Source: MGBC120314 sp964403785 (GTDB lineage Bacteria > Bacillota > Clostridia > Lachnospirales > Lachnospiraceae). Taken from it: 18,219 nt of DNA. The notes beneath the pieces were generated by a model, which saw only the letters and a list, made by a program, of their open reading frames with translations, was not told where the DNA came from and made no database searches. The DNA lies in NCBI GenBank assembly GCA_964403785.1, contig CAYOHM010000037.1, positions 1 through 18,219 on the forward strand, in the 5' to 3' direction. Shown piece after piece: positions 1 to 9,906 of the stretch. Every line of letters starts with the position of its first letter. The first letter of the stretch is position 1. The position numbers were made by a program, and so were the translations under genes.

Positions 1-10
1 GCCTTAAAAT

Positions 11-46
11 CGCGCCTACAAACCGTCCCTTTGAGCGAGAGCGCGC

Positions 47-57
<11 letters not shown>
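11..57. repeat. Partial tandem repeat over the argH stop codon
   Basis: The 16-mer CGCGCCTACAAACCGT occurs exactly at 11-26 and again at 42-57, a period of 31 bases. The second copy covers the last codons and the TAG stop of argH (47-49 on the minus strand). The 15 bases between the copies include a GAGCGAGAGC stretch and are much richer in G and C than the surroundings. It could be the edge of an interspersed intergenic repeat family or a longer array continuing outside the window. Two copies are too few to call an array. Confidence 0.7.
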
Positions 58-1426
<1,369 letters not shown>

Positions 1427-1427
1427 T

Positions 1428-3944
1428 TTATTCCTCCTTATCAGCCTGCTTCGTAGTAGCACTCCATATTGGGTGTTTCTTAAAATAGTACAGCGCAAAA
1501 AGAATTATACCACAAATAACGGTAATTGCCATACCTAATTTGAAGCCCTCAGGACAATATTTCATTACAATGTGATGCTCTCCGGCAGTGACAGGTATCA
1601 TTGTAAGGGCATCACAGAGAGCCTCCTGTTTAACCTGTACCCCGTCAACATATATTTTCCAGCCGTTATCATATGGTATTGAAAGCAGCAAATCCCCGTC
1701 ATTGTCGACATTTACATCACCCTCGATAAGGGTATCGGTGATGGTATCGGGGTTAAAGCCCTGTGAGGAAAGCTTCTCAATCGCCTCTGAGAAGGCATTT
1801 TCATTTATTGTATATGCCTGAAGCGAGAGGCTGCTTACCGACATATCATCACAGGTAATTATAATATCGTCCGTCGCATTCACGATTCCCAGATTAATAA
1901 TGTGGTTGCGCTCAATGGAATACGAGGTGCTGCTATTGTTAATATAAATATTTACCTTGTCGACGCTGCTGTTTACATATAAGTAAACCTGCTGTGTGCG
2001 GGCAGGACTGATTTTCTTTGAGGTGCTTGATATAGTCGAAACGTCAAGAGCGACAAACACATTATCAATTCCTGTTGCCTTTTTAATAAAATCATTCTGT
2101 ACTTCAAAATGGTCGGAATTTTTCATTTTCCAGTTGTCCTCAAAATCACTCGGAATCATAAAGCCAAGCGGAAGAACGTAATTGTTGCGGTACAGATATG
2201 AGCTGCCGGATGAACCTACATAGCTAAGCAGAGCTCCTTCTGTAAGCTGCTTTGGCGACAGTACATATTTAACACCGAAAAGCGCACTTGTAAAAAATGT
2301 TGCGCCCTCGTAGGAGTAGGCATTGGTGGAATTGCGCATACCCAGATAACCGTAAAGCGTTGTGATACCGCCGTTTGCCGTCGATGAAAAGGTGGAGGCA
2401 GAATGGTAATTAAGCCATGCACCGTCATTGTTGCAGGTACGTCCGGTCTGACGGTCAACCCTGTAAAAAGAGTCATCCGTATTTGCAGCACTGTCAAGAA
2501 GACTGTAAATGTCATCATTATCCGAGAAATAATTTTCTCTCACAAAGGTGCTCAGTCCGGTTTCTTCAAAATTAATCGCACATTCCAGAATTGTTGCCGT
2601 AAAGAAGAAAAATAAGAACAGCATATGTGGAATTGCACGTTTCTTATATAAGTATATAAGCAGCATATATGCGCATATAAACGCTGCACTGATATAGACC
2701 GCCGTAAAATCAATGTTATCGTCAAGCAGGAGCTGGTCAGCCAGCAGTGTAAAGCCAATGGCGAGCCAAAGTGAGGTGCAAAGCTGCTTTGGTGTATAAT
2801 TTTTTATGTCTGCAAAGGCTTCATAGCATATTACCAGCAGGAAGAAAACGTATATAAAGCTTTGACGGCATGGGAGTGAGTTCGGGAAATGAAATCCGTG
2901 CCATATAAAGTTAGGTACGTTCAGTGCATATGACAGTATAAAAACAAATAATATTAGAATCTGTCCTATTTTCCTGTTTGTTTTAATGCGCTTGTTCATA
3001 ATGAAAAGCGGGACAAAGATAAAAACGGCAACACCGCAGTATATGCTCGGAAGATGTCCTGTCATAGGTGATTTTACGTTAATCAGATGCCTTGCCATAA
3101 CGGAAAGGATTGAAAAATATTCCGTAAGTGTCTTTGGAAATGATATATCACTGGATACGGTGTATCTTAATGCATATATTTCAGGCAGGAGCACAATCGC
3201 CGACAGCCCTCCGGCAAGCAGGGAATAAATGCTGAAATCAAGTACGCAGTATAAATATTCGCGCAATTTACCTTTAGCTGATACACATACAAGGTATATG
3301 AAATATATCACCATTGTGATGCACAGCATAATACCGATGTAGTAGTTTGAAATAATTGCAAGTCCAAGCGTGATGCTGTAAAAAAGACCCTTTCTTTCAT
3401 TCACAAGTCTTTCAAGCCCGAGCAGGATAAGAGGAAGATAGATTATGCAGTCAAGCCACATAATATTCCAGTTGTATGCAGCCAGATACCCTGAAAGTGC
3501 ATAAAACATACCAAATATCGAAATATAGATACTTTTAGCCTTGAAATGCTTAGTGATATAGTAGGTAAAGCTTACACTTGAAAGCGCCATTTTTATTATA
3601 ATAAATACATTCATCACCTCGATAAGACTGTCATGAGGAAAGAGGAATATTATAAGGTTAAACGGGGATGAAAGGTAGTATGCCGTAAGCGCCCAGAAAT
3701 TTGTCCCCATTCCTATGTTCCATGAGTAGAAAATACTTGAGGAGCTTCTTAATTTGTACCACAGCTCCGAAAAAAACGGTAAATACTGGTGATACATATC
3801 GGAACGCAGAAAACAGTTATCACCGAAAGGATATATCTGTTTGGCAAAATATATAGCTACAAGCACTGCCACAGGTATTAAAAAAGAAAGAACATATACA
3901 ATATTTCCTTCTATTCGCGGATAAATTCGTTTTTGTTTATTCAT
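1428..3944 (-). CDS. YfhO-family polytopic membrane protein, GT-C-like
   Basis: Large integral membrane protein of 838 residues. The first half (about 15-460) is a series of hydrophobic segments. The second half is mainly a polar, probably extracytoplasmic domain, followed by one more membrane helix near 805-825 and a short charged tail. After the first helix comes a segment with FGDNCFLRSDMYHQYLPF (about 40-57), with Asp42 and Asp49, in the position of the acidic loop of GT-C-fold lipid-linked glycosyltransferases and typical of YfhO proteins. B. subtilis YfhO and Listeria relatives act in glycosylation of teichoic or lipoteichoic acid outside the membrane. A similar cell-surface glycosylation role is inferred here; the substrate is unknown. 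Start: ATG at 3942-3944, preceded by a modest AAGGGG site. It has its own promoter and leads into argH. Confidence 0.85.
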   Translation of the reverse strand: MNKQKRIYPRIEGNIVYVLSFLIPVAVLVAIYFAKQIYPFGDNCFLRSDMYHQYLPFFSELWYKLRSSSSIFYSWNIGMGTNFWALTAYYLSSPFNLIIFLFPHDSLIEVMNVFIIIKMALSSVSFTYYITKHFKAKSIYISIFGMFYALSGYLAAYNWNIMWLDCIIYLPLILLGLERLVNERKGLFYSITLGLAIISNYYIGIMLCITMVIYFIYLVCVSAKGKLREYLYCVLDFSIYSLLAGGLSAIVLLPEIYALRYTVSSDISFPKTLTEYFSILSVMARHLINVKSPMTGHLPSIYCGVAVFIFVPLFIMNKRIKTNRKIGQILILFVFILSYALNVPNFIWHGFHFPNSLPCRQSFIYVFFLLVICYEAFADIKNYTPKQLCTSLWLAIGFTLLADQLLLDDNIDFTAVYISAAFICAYMLLIYLYKKRAIPHMLFLFFFFTATILECAINFEETGLSTFVRENYFSDNDDIYSLLDSAANTDDSFYRVDRQTGRTCNNDGAWLNYHSASTFSSTANGGITTLYGYLGMRNSTNAYSYEGATFFTSALFGVKYVLSPKQLTEGALLSYVGSSGSSYLYRNNYVLPLGFMIPSDFEDNWKMKNSDHFEVQNDFIKKATGIDNVFVALDVSTISSTSKKISPARTQQVYLYVNSSVDKVNIYINNSSTSYSIERNHIINLGIVNATDDIIITCDDMSVSSLSLQAYTINENAFSEAIEKLSSQGFNPDTITDTLIEGDVNVDNDGDLLLSIPYDNGWKIYVDGVQVKQEALCDALTMIPVTAGEHHIVMKYCPEGFKLGMAITVICGIILFALYYFKKHPIWSATTKQADKEE

Positions 3945-3987
3945 GTCAAGATGCCCCTTAAATAATTCTTAAAATCTACAGCCATAA

Positions 3988-4016
3988 ATTATACTATATG
4001 ACCAAATTTATGTAAA
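3988..4016 (-). promoter_or_regulatory. Sigma-A-type promoter for the YfhO gene-argH operon
   Basis: On the minus strand, TTTACA (4016-4011) and TATAAT (3993-3988) are separated by 17 bases: five of six matches in the -35 box and six of six in the -10 box. Transcription would begin near 3981, giving a leader of roughly 36 bases before the ATG at 3944. It is back to back with the putative comEA promoter, the -10/-35 blocks being only about 15 bases apart. Confidence 0.7.
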
Positions 4017-4030
4017 TATGTCAAAATCTA

Positions 4031-4058
4031 TTGAAATTATAAAAAGTTAGTGTAAAAT
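4031..4058 (+). promoter_or_regulatory. Sigma-A-type promoter for comEA-comEC
   Basis: TTGAAA (4031-4036) and TAAAAT (4053-4058) are separated by 16 bases. Transcription would start near 4065, leaving a leader of about 35 bases before the comEA ATG at 4100. I see no long competence-type box here, so any competence-specific control is not evident. Confidence 0.55.
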
Positions 4059-4099
4059 AAAGCATAGGGATCATGCGTTTTACTTCAATCGGAGGGAAA

Positions 4100-4741
4100 A
4101 TGCAGAAAAAATTATATCTATTCATTATTGCCGTTATTATCGGCATTTCAGGAGTTTTTTATCTTATAAGGTGGAATAACTCGCAGAAAATCCAGACAGA
4201 ATTTATAAAAACTACACAGGAGGAAACAAAGCAGGAGGTAGCGCGGCCGGAAATACCCTCGCAGGATAATGCTTTGAATGAAACCGCGGCTGAAAATAAT
4301 TCCGAACAGGAGATATTCGTGTATGTGTGCGGGTATGTAAATAGTCCCGGCGTGTACAGCCTTAAGCCGGATGCAAGGCTTTATGAGGCAGTTGATATGG
4401 CAGGTGGAATTACAAATGAGGGCTGCGCGGATTTTTTGGAGCTGGCTCAGACTATGTATGACGGACAAAGGATTTATGTGCCGTCAAAGGAGGAGGCGGT
4501 AAATACAGCCTCAGAATATAATGCAGCAGAAAACTCGCCAACCCAATCCGGCAAAATCAACATTAATAATGCCACAAAAGCGCAGCTTATGACGCTGTCT
4601 GGAATCGGAGAAGCCAAGGCAGAGGCGATTATAAAATACCGCGAAACTAACGGCGCCTTTGGCAGTATAGAGGATATTATGAATATTTCAGGTATCAAGC
4701 AGTCGGCATTTGATAAAATCAAGGACTATATTTGCGTATAG
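4100..4741 (+). CDS. comEA: ComEA-family DNA-binding/uptake protein
   Basis: Membrane-anchored DNA receptor that binds incoming double-stranded DNA and hands it to the ComEC channel. The 213-residue protein has an N-terminal membrane helix (about 4-24), a polar linker (about 27-70), an SLBB domain (about 72-128, with FVYVCGYVNSPGVYSL and a DGQRIYVPS end) and a C-terminal helix-hairpin-helix DNA-binding pair (about 151-213, ININNATKAQLMTLSGIG...AKAEAIIKYR...GAFGSIEDI). This is the normal ComEA architecture. I chose ATG 4100, preceded by GGAGGG at 4091-4096, because it gives a classic signal-anchor start. An in-frame ATG at 4073 adds nine polar residues and has a poorer ribosome site. The gene runs into comEC. 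comEB, present between them in B. subtilis, is absent, as in many Clostridia. Confidence 0.93.
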   Translation: MQKKLYLFIIAVIIGISGVFYLIRWNNSQKIQTEFIKTTQEETKQEVARPEIPSQDNALNETAAENNSEQEIFVYVCGYVNSPGVYSLKPDARLYEAVDMAGGITNEGCADFLELAQTMYDGQRIYVPSKEEAVNTASEYNAAENSPTQSGKININNATKAQLMTLSGIGEAKAEAIIKYRETNGAFGSIEDIMNISGIKQSAFDKIKDYICV

Positions 4742-7098
4742 GAGGCGGTATTATCAAAAGACCATTGTTAGGGGCAGTCCTTTTCGTTTTCGCGGGAGAG
4801 CTCATCTATCTCTTTGCCGGACGGTATGCTGTGGCTGTCTGCTTTATATTGATACTTATGGCTTTCGGCTGCTTTTATTATCGGAAGAAAATTTGGGCAT
4901 GGTATATTATTTTTCCTGCACTGTTTATGGCAGGAGCATTGCGGACCGAATATGCCGCAGTCTATGATGATATAGTCTGGGGCGAAGAATATGAGCTGAC
5001 GGGAAGGGTGTCGAAGGTAGTTGAAAAGGAGGACTATGCCCAGATATATATGTATAACGGCTTAAAGGGAATTCTCCTATACAGCTATGATGATACGCCG
5101 GATTTGCTGGCGGGTGATGTCATAAGCTGTACGGCAAAGCTGTTGGAGTTTGAAGCAGCACGCAATCCGGGTAATTTTGACTCTAAATCCTATTATCTGT
5201 CCTGCAATATTATCTGCAGGGCGAATGTCAGCGGGGAAATTACCGTAATTAAGCCTGATAAAAACATATGGATAAGAGGGATATTTGCATTAAAATCAAG
5301 ACTGAGCAGCTCTTACGAGCAGATAAGCGTGGATAATGATGCAGGAATCTATAAGTCGATAGTGCTGGGTGATAAGACGGAGCTGGATTCCGACATAAAG
5401 GAGCTTTACAGGCTTAATGGAATGGCACATATTCTGGCTATCTCGGGACTTCACATTTCAATTATAGGCTTAAGTATCTATAAAATGCTGAGAAAGTGCT
5501 GTATTCCCTTTGCACCGGCGGCTTTTATATGTACGGTGCTCATTGCTTCATACGGAATTATGACGGGTTCAAGCGTATCGGCGATAAGGGCGATTATAAT
5601 GTTTCTGCTCTCCGTTTATGCAAATGTGTGCGGACGCAGATATGATTTGCTGAGTGCGGTTTCCTTTTCGGCAGCGGTGACAATGCTCATTTATCCGTAT
5701 GTGATTTATAACAGCGGCTTTTGGCTGTCATATACGGCAGTTCTGGGAATTGTCCTGCTTAAACCTGTTTTTGACAGATTTTTTAAGCTGGAGGAAATGC
5801 GAAAAGCGCTCACTATGGAGAAGAAAAAGGAACACGGCAGGATAAATAAACGAATGTGGTTAAAATTACATATCCTTGACAGCTTTGATGCAAGTCTTGC
5901 AGTTTCGCTGATGACCCTGCCGGTTATTTTATGCTCATATTATGAGCTGGCGCTGTATAGTGTGCTGCTTAATATGCTGGTAATTCCTCTTATGACCTTT
6001 GTTATGCTCGGCGCTGTGCTGGGAGGACTTGCAGGGCTTTTTTGGACGGGCGCGGGCGTTTTCTTTGCCGGAATATCACATTATGTGCTGCAGCTATACG
6101 AAACAGTATGCAGGGTATTTATGAAGCTTCCCGGCTCAGTGCTTACTCTTGGCAAGCCGTATTGGTGGGAGATAATGCTTTTTTACCTGCTGATAGCGCT
6201 TGTAATAGTACTTACCTATGTCAAAAGCTCTAAATATGCACTGGCAGCAGTCATTTCCGGAATTGTGCTTGCGTTCAGGGTGAACGAAAGTTATGTGAGG
6301 ATGCTTGACGTCGGACAGGGAGAGTGCATACACATTTCCTATGCACCCTCCTCCATTATTGCGGCGGATAAAAGCGTTAATATTTTGATTGACGGCGGCA
6401 GCAGCAGCATCAGCAATGTCGGGGAGTACAGGATTTTGCCGTATTTAAAGTCGATTGCGGTAAATGAGCTTGATTATGTTATGGTAAGCCATGCGGATTC
6501 CGACCATGTAAGCGGACTGCTGGAGCTTATCTCATCGGATACAATAAATATAAAATGCTTTGTAATGCCGTATATTGCTGACAAAACCGAAAACTACCTG
6601 AAGGTTGAGCAGGCAGTTCTTGAAAGCGGAATTGACATACTTTATATGGCAAAGGGGGATTCGGTATACTTAAGCGGCGGCGGTCTTGAAATAAGCTGCG
6701 TTCATCCCGACATAGATTATGCCTTTACCGATGAAAATGATTATTCCCTTGTCCTTAATGTAAAGCTTGACGGTACGAAATTTTTATTCACGGGAGATAT
6801 CGGGCAGAGTGTGGAAGATTATATTTTGTCAGCTTCATCCGCGCTTTCCGATATTGATGTGCTCAAGGTAGCCCACCACGGTTCTAAATATTCAAGCTCT
6901 AAAGAGCTGCTGGATGCGGTAAAAGCGGAAACGGCGCTTATTTCGGCAGGAATAAACAACAGATATTCACATCCGCACAAGGAAACTCTGGCACGCCTTT
7001 CGGATGCCGAAAGCGAAATATATTCTACAAGCACGGGCGGAGCTTTGACAGTTAAAACAAAAAACAGTATAATAACAGTGGAAAGCTATATTAAATAA
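4732..7098 (+). CDS. comEC: ComEC/Rec2 DNA internalisation channel
   Basis: Polytopic membrane protein that carries single-stranded DNA into the cytoplasm during transformation. Numbering from the TTG at 4732 (788 residues): hydrophobic helices at about 12-70; a soluble segment (about 80-180) with the ARNPGNFD stretch of the DUF4131/OB-like region; the Competence domain from about 200, with HILAISGLHISIIG at 233-246; and a C-terminal metallo-beta-lactamase-like domain from MLDVGQGE (524). The last holds HADSDH (587-592) and VAHHGS (about 713-718), so its metal-binding motifs look intact. The start is uncertain. TTG 4732 overlaps comEA by 10 bases and has AAGGA at 4721-4725. However, a perfect AGGAGG at 4740-4745 points to codons 4750-4755, which are ATT and ATC, not ATG. 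Initiation there would give a family-like MKRPLLG or MIKRPLLG N terminus. Confidence 0.94.
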   Translation: MRIGGGIIKRPLLGAVLFVFAGELIYLFAGRYAVAVCFILILMAFGCFYYRKKIWAWYIIFPALFMAGALRTEYAAVYDDIVWGEEYELTGRVSKVVEKEDYAQIYMYNGLKGILLYSYDDTPDLLAGDVISCTAKLLEFEAARNPGNFDSKSYYLSCNIICRANVSGEITVIKPDKNIWIRGIFALKSRLSSSYEQISVDNDAGIYKSIVLGDKTELDSDIKELYRLNGMAHILAISGLHISIIGLSIYKMLRKCCIPFAPAAFICTVLIASYGIMTGSSVSAIRAIIMFLLSVYANVCGRRYDLLSAVSFSAAVTMLIYPYVIYNSGFWLSYTAVLGIVLLKPVFDRFFKLEEMRKALTMEKKKEHGRINKRMWLKLHILDSFDASLAVSLMTLPVILCSYYELALYSVLLNMLVIPLMTFVMLGAVLGGLAGLFWTGAGVFFAGISHYVLQLYETVCRVFMKLPGSVLTLGKPYWWEIMLFYLLIALVIVLTYVKSSKYALAAVISGIVLAFRVNESYVRMLDVGQGECIHISYAPSSIIAADKSVNILIDGGSSSISNVGEYRILPYLKSIAVNELDYVMVSHADSDHVSGLLELISSDTINIKCFVMPYIADKTENYLKVEQAVLESGIDILYMAKGDSVYLSGGGLEISCVHPDIDYAFTDENDYSLVLNVKLDGTKFLFTGDIGQSVEDYILSASSALSDIDVLKVAHHGSKYSSSKELLDAVKAETALISAGINNRYSHPHKETLARLSDAESEIYSTSTGGALTVKTKNSIITVESYIK

Positions 7099-7120
7099 TT
7101 GTATAATACTTATAAAAAGT

Positions 7121-7148
7121 TTGCAGTTAAGGATGATTAAGCTATAAT
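7121..7148 (+). promoter_or_regulatory. Probable sigma-A promoter for holA
   Basis: TTGCAG (7121-7126) and a perfect TATAAT (7143-7148) are separated by 16 bases in the 66-base comEC-holA interval. The predicted start near 7155 lies only about 10-20 bases before the candidate holA start codons, so the leader would be very short. Confidence 0.55.
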
Positions 7149-7164
7149 GTATATGGAATAATGG

Positions 7165-8157
7165 ATGGCTGGTGCAATGAAGGTTTTAAATGACAATATA
7201 AAAGAAGCAAGATTTAAAAGAGTATACCTTCTATGCGGGCAGGAGGACTATCTCAGACACCAATACAGGGATAAGTTAAGACAGGCGATTGCCGGTGATG
7301 ATGATATGAATTATTCTTACTATGAAGGTAAGACAATCGACATCAAAGAAATAATAGATACCTGTGAAACACTCCCGTTTTTTGCAGACAGGCGGCTGGT
7401 TGTTATTGAGGACAGCGGATTTTTTAAAAATGCCTGTGATGACGCACTGGTAGACTACATAAAGAATATTCCCGAATATCTTACGATACTTTTTGTTGAT
7501 AAGGAGATTGACAAGCGCAGCAGACTGTATAAGGCGGTCAGCCAGAACGGATATGTCAGTGAAATGACGGTTCAGGATGATGAAACACTCAAGAAATGGG
7601 TCAGGGGTCTGCTTTCGTCGGAAAACAAGCGTATGGATTCAAGGGTATTGCAGACGTTTATCGAATATGCCGGAAGCTCAATGGATAATATCAGGCAGGA
7701 GCTTGAAAAGCTTATCTGTTATGCGCTTGGCAGGGATGAGATTACAACCTCCGATATAGAGGCAGTCTGCACCGTGACCACGGAAAATAAAATATTTGAT
7801 ATGGTGACGGCTGTGGCAACCAAGCAGCAGAGAAAGGCACTGGATTTGTATTATGATTTGCTGACCCTGAAAGAGCCTCCTATGAGAATCTTATTTTTGC
7901 TGGTAAGGCAGTTTAATTTGATATTGCAGGTAAAGGATATGCGAAAGGACGGTTACACGGCTGCAACAATGGCGAAAAAGATTGGAGTGCAGGGCTTTGT
8001 TGTAAATAAATGTCTGGAACAGGCAGAATATTTTTCAAGTACGGTGCTCAGGGGGGCGCTTGAGACTTGTGCATCATACGAGGAGGCATTTAAAACAGGC
8101 CGACTTGATGAGAAAATGTGTGTGGAGCTTATTATCATAAAATACAGTTCAAAATAA
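7165..8157 (+). CDS. holA: DNA polymerase III delta subunit
   Basis: Delta subunit of the clamp loader, which opens the beta sliding clamp so the complex can load it on primed DNA. The 330-residue product has the family length and layout: an N-terminal AAA-like region without a Walker A motif (the family is ATP-inactive), opening with VLNDNIKEARFKRVYLLCGQEDYLRHQY, then the central lid (about 140-210, with SMDNIRQELEKLICY) and the C-terminal collar helices (about 215-330). ATG 7165 gives MAGAMKVLND. An in-frame ATG at 7177 (MKVLND) resembles relatives equally well; neither has a strong ribosome site (a TGGA at 7154-7157 is the best), so the start may be 12 bases later. Its place after comEC matches B. 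subtilis yqeN. The GH5 gene follows after 41 bases with no visible terminator. Confidence 0.92.
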   Translation: MAGAMKVLNDNIKEARFKRVYLLCGQEDYLRHQYRDKLRQAIAGDDDMNYSYYEGKTIDIKEIIDTCETLPFFADRRLVVIEDSGFFKNACDDALVDYIKNIPEYLTILFVDKEIDKRSRLYKAVSQNGYVSEMTVQDDETLKKWVRGLLSSENKRMDSRVLQTFIEYAGSSMDNIRQELEKLICYALGRDEITTSDIEAVCTVTTENKIFDMVTAVATKQQRKALDLYYDLLTLKEPPMRILFLLVRQFNLILQVKDMRKDGYTAATMAKKIGVQGFVVNKCLEQAEYFSSTVLRGALETCASYEEAFKTGRLDEKMCVELIIIKYSSK

Positions 8158-8198
8158 TTTACCTATGCCGATGAGGATATGCATAAGAAGGAGTAGAA

Positions 8199-9773
8199 AT
8201 GGAAAAAAATAAGTGGAAAAATGTGGCAGTTATTGAAACGATTGTTGTAGTTGTAGCCTTGATTTTTGTTGTTGGCTTTTTAATCGGTAAAAGTGCGGGA
8301 AATAAGGACAAAACAGCCAATGCCGTAAGCAGCGTAAGTGATAATACGGTTAATTCAGACACCGAGAGCAGTACCGATAATAGCAGCACAAATGCAGTGC
8401 AGGAAACCACCTCATCAGAGCAGACAACTGCGGCAAATGAGCAGGCAAATACCTTCACCCTTAAGGAGGAGATAAAGGACTTAGATGTGACCTTTGACCT
8501 TACAACACAGTGGGGTGATTCAAGCAAATATTATTACAGCTATACGGTTATTTTTGAGAATAAGTCCGATACTGATGTGGAGGACTGGGGTATCGTGGTA
8601 AGCGTGCCCGAGGATTTTGAAATGAGCTCAGCGTGGAACACCCAGTGGGAGCTTGAAGACGGAAAGCTTTATCTATCACCGGTAGATTTTAATAAAGTAA
8701 TTGCTGGAAACAGCAAGGTTGAAAGCGTGGGCTTCATAGCAGCCTCGAAGGATGAGATTGATTTTTCGAAGGCGCAGATAGGGGTACCTGAAGCAGACGC
8801 AGCTGACGGGGAAGAGGGTGATAAATCCGGTGACGGCAAAGCCTCGAAAACTACAACGGATACGGCATCAAAGGCTGAATATTATGGTAAACTTTCGGTT
8901 GAGGGGACCAGCCTTGTTGATAAGAACGGTAAGACAGTACAGCTCCATGGTGTAAGTACACATGGTCTTGCATGGTATCCGGAATATGTCAACTATGATT
9001 CCTTTAAGACGCTTCGTGATGATTACAATGTCAATCTGATAAGGCTTGCTATGTATACAAGCGAAAGCGGGGGATACTGCACGGACGGCAATAAAGAGGA
9101 ATTAAAACAGCTTATTGATGAGGGCGTCGGTTATGCAAAGGAGCTGGATATGTATGTCATAATTGACTGGCATATCTTAAATGACGGTGACCCTAATACC
9201 TATAAATCGCAGGCAAAGGAATTCTTTGAGGAAATGTCTAAGAAATATGCCTCCTATGACAATGTGATTTATGAGATATGCAATGAGCCAAACGGCTCGG
9301 TAAGCTGGAGTACGATAAAGAGCTATGCTAACGAGATTATTCCGGTAATAAGAAAAAATACCAAGGATGCAATAATTTTGGTGGGAACGCCTAACTGGTC
9401 ACAGAATGTTGACGAGGCTGCGAAGGACCCGCTTACAGGATACAGCAATATCATGTATACATTGCATTTCTATGCTGCAACACACAAGGATGATTTGAGA
9501 AACAAGCTGACAAGTGCACTTAACTCAGGACTTCCGATATTTATAAGTGAGTTCAGTATATGCGATGCATCAGGCAATGGAGGAATAGATTACGAATCTG
9601 CAAATGCATGGCTGGAGCTAATCAATAAAAATAAAATAAGCTATGTGGCATGGAGCCTTAGCAATAAAAATGAGACTTCTGCATTACTAAAGAGCACCAG
9701 CAGCAGGACAAGCGGCTACGAAAGCAGCGATTTATCCGATGCAGGCAAGTGGTTATTTGAAACCTTTGAGTAA
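8199..9773 (+). CDS. Membrane-anchored GH5 endoglucanase with CBM2-like module
   Basis: Secreted, probably cell-surface beta-glucanase. Start ATG 8199, preceded by AAGGAG at 8188-8193. The 524 residues read: a lysine-containing N terminus and one hydrophobic helix (about 9-30) with no clear signal-peptidase site, hence probably an uncleaved anchor; a Ser/Thr/Asn-rich linker (about 40-85); a beta-rich module (about 87-197) with Trp105, Trp130, Trp146 and Trp150, resembling cellulose-binding CBM2; a second linker (about 198-226); then a glycoside hydrolase family 5 catalytic domain (about 227-524). The likely acid/base is Glu363 in ICNEPNG and the nucleophile Glu451 in IFISEFS, with VIIDWHILNDGDPN at about 320-333. 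The features fit subfamily GH5_2 endo-1,4-beta-glucanases. It is absent from this position in B. subtilis, so it is an accessory insertion. Exact substrate (cellulose, beta-glucan) is inferred. Confidence 0.92.
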   Translation: MEKNKWKNVAVIETIVVVVALIFVVGFLIGKSAGNKDKTANAVSSVSDNTVNSDTESSTDNSSTNAVQETTSSEQTTAANEQANTFTLKEEIKDLDVTFDLTTQWGDSSKYYYSYTVIFENKSDTDVEDWGIVVSVPEDFEMSSAWNTQWELEDGKLYLSPVDFNKVIAGNSKVESVGFIAASKDEIDFSKAQIGVPEADAADGEEGDKSGDGKASKTTTDTASKAEYYGKLSVEGTSLVDKNGKTVQLHGVSTHGLAWYPEYVNYDSFKTLRDDYNVNLIRLAMYTSESGGYCTDGNKEELKQLIDEGVGYAKELDMYVIIDWHILNDGDPNTYKSQAKEFFEEMSKKYASYDNVIYEICNEPNGSVSWSTIKSYANEIIPVIRKNTKDAIILVGTPNWSQNVDEAAKDPLTGYSNIMYTLHFYAATHKDDLRNKLTSALNSGLPIFISEFSICDASGNGGIDYESANAWLELINKNKISYVAWSLSNKNETSALLKSTSSRTSGYESSDLSDAGKWLFETFE

Positions 9774-9781
9774 ACAGTGAA

Positions 9782-9881
9782 NNNNNNNNNNNNNNNNNNN
9801 NNNNNNNNNNNNNNNNNNNNNNNNNNNNNNNNNNNNNNNNNNNNNNNNNNNNNNNNNNNNNNNNNNNNNNNNNNNNNNNNN
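9782..9881. other. Assembly gap of 100 N
   Basis: Exactly 100 undetermined bases, the conventional placeholder for a scaffold gap of unknown length. It begins 8 bases after the GH5 stop codon, so the real distance to the hemerythrin gene, and any GH5 terminator or extra genes, are unknown. Confidence 0.98.
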
Positions 9882-9906
9882 AATAAGTGAAAAGGAGTGA
9901 TAAGTA

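Noticed and set aside
2216..2518. Open frames overlapping known genes on either strand, such as this one inside the YfhO-type gene and those inside argH, comEC, lepA and the GH5 gene.
   Set aside because: They have no recognisable domains or ribosome sites and lie wholly within well-supported genes.
3988..4024. A perfect TTGACA on the minus strand (4024-4019) as the -35 box for the YfhO promoter.
   Set aside because: It is 25 bases from the TATAAT, too far; TTTACA at 17 bases fits.
4073..4099. Upstream in-frame ATG for comEA adding nine residues.
   Set aside because: The ATG at 4100 has a better ribosome site and gives the usual signal-anchor N terminus.
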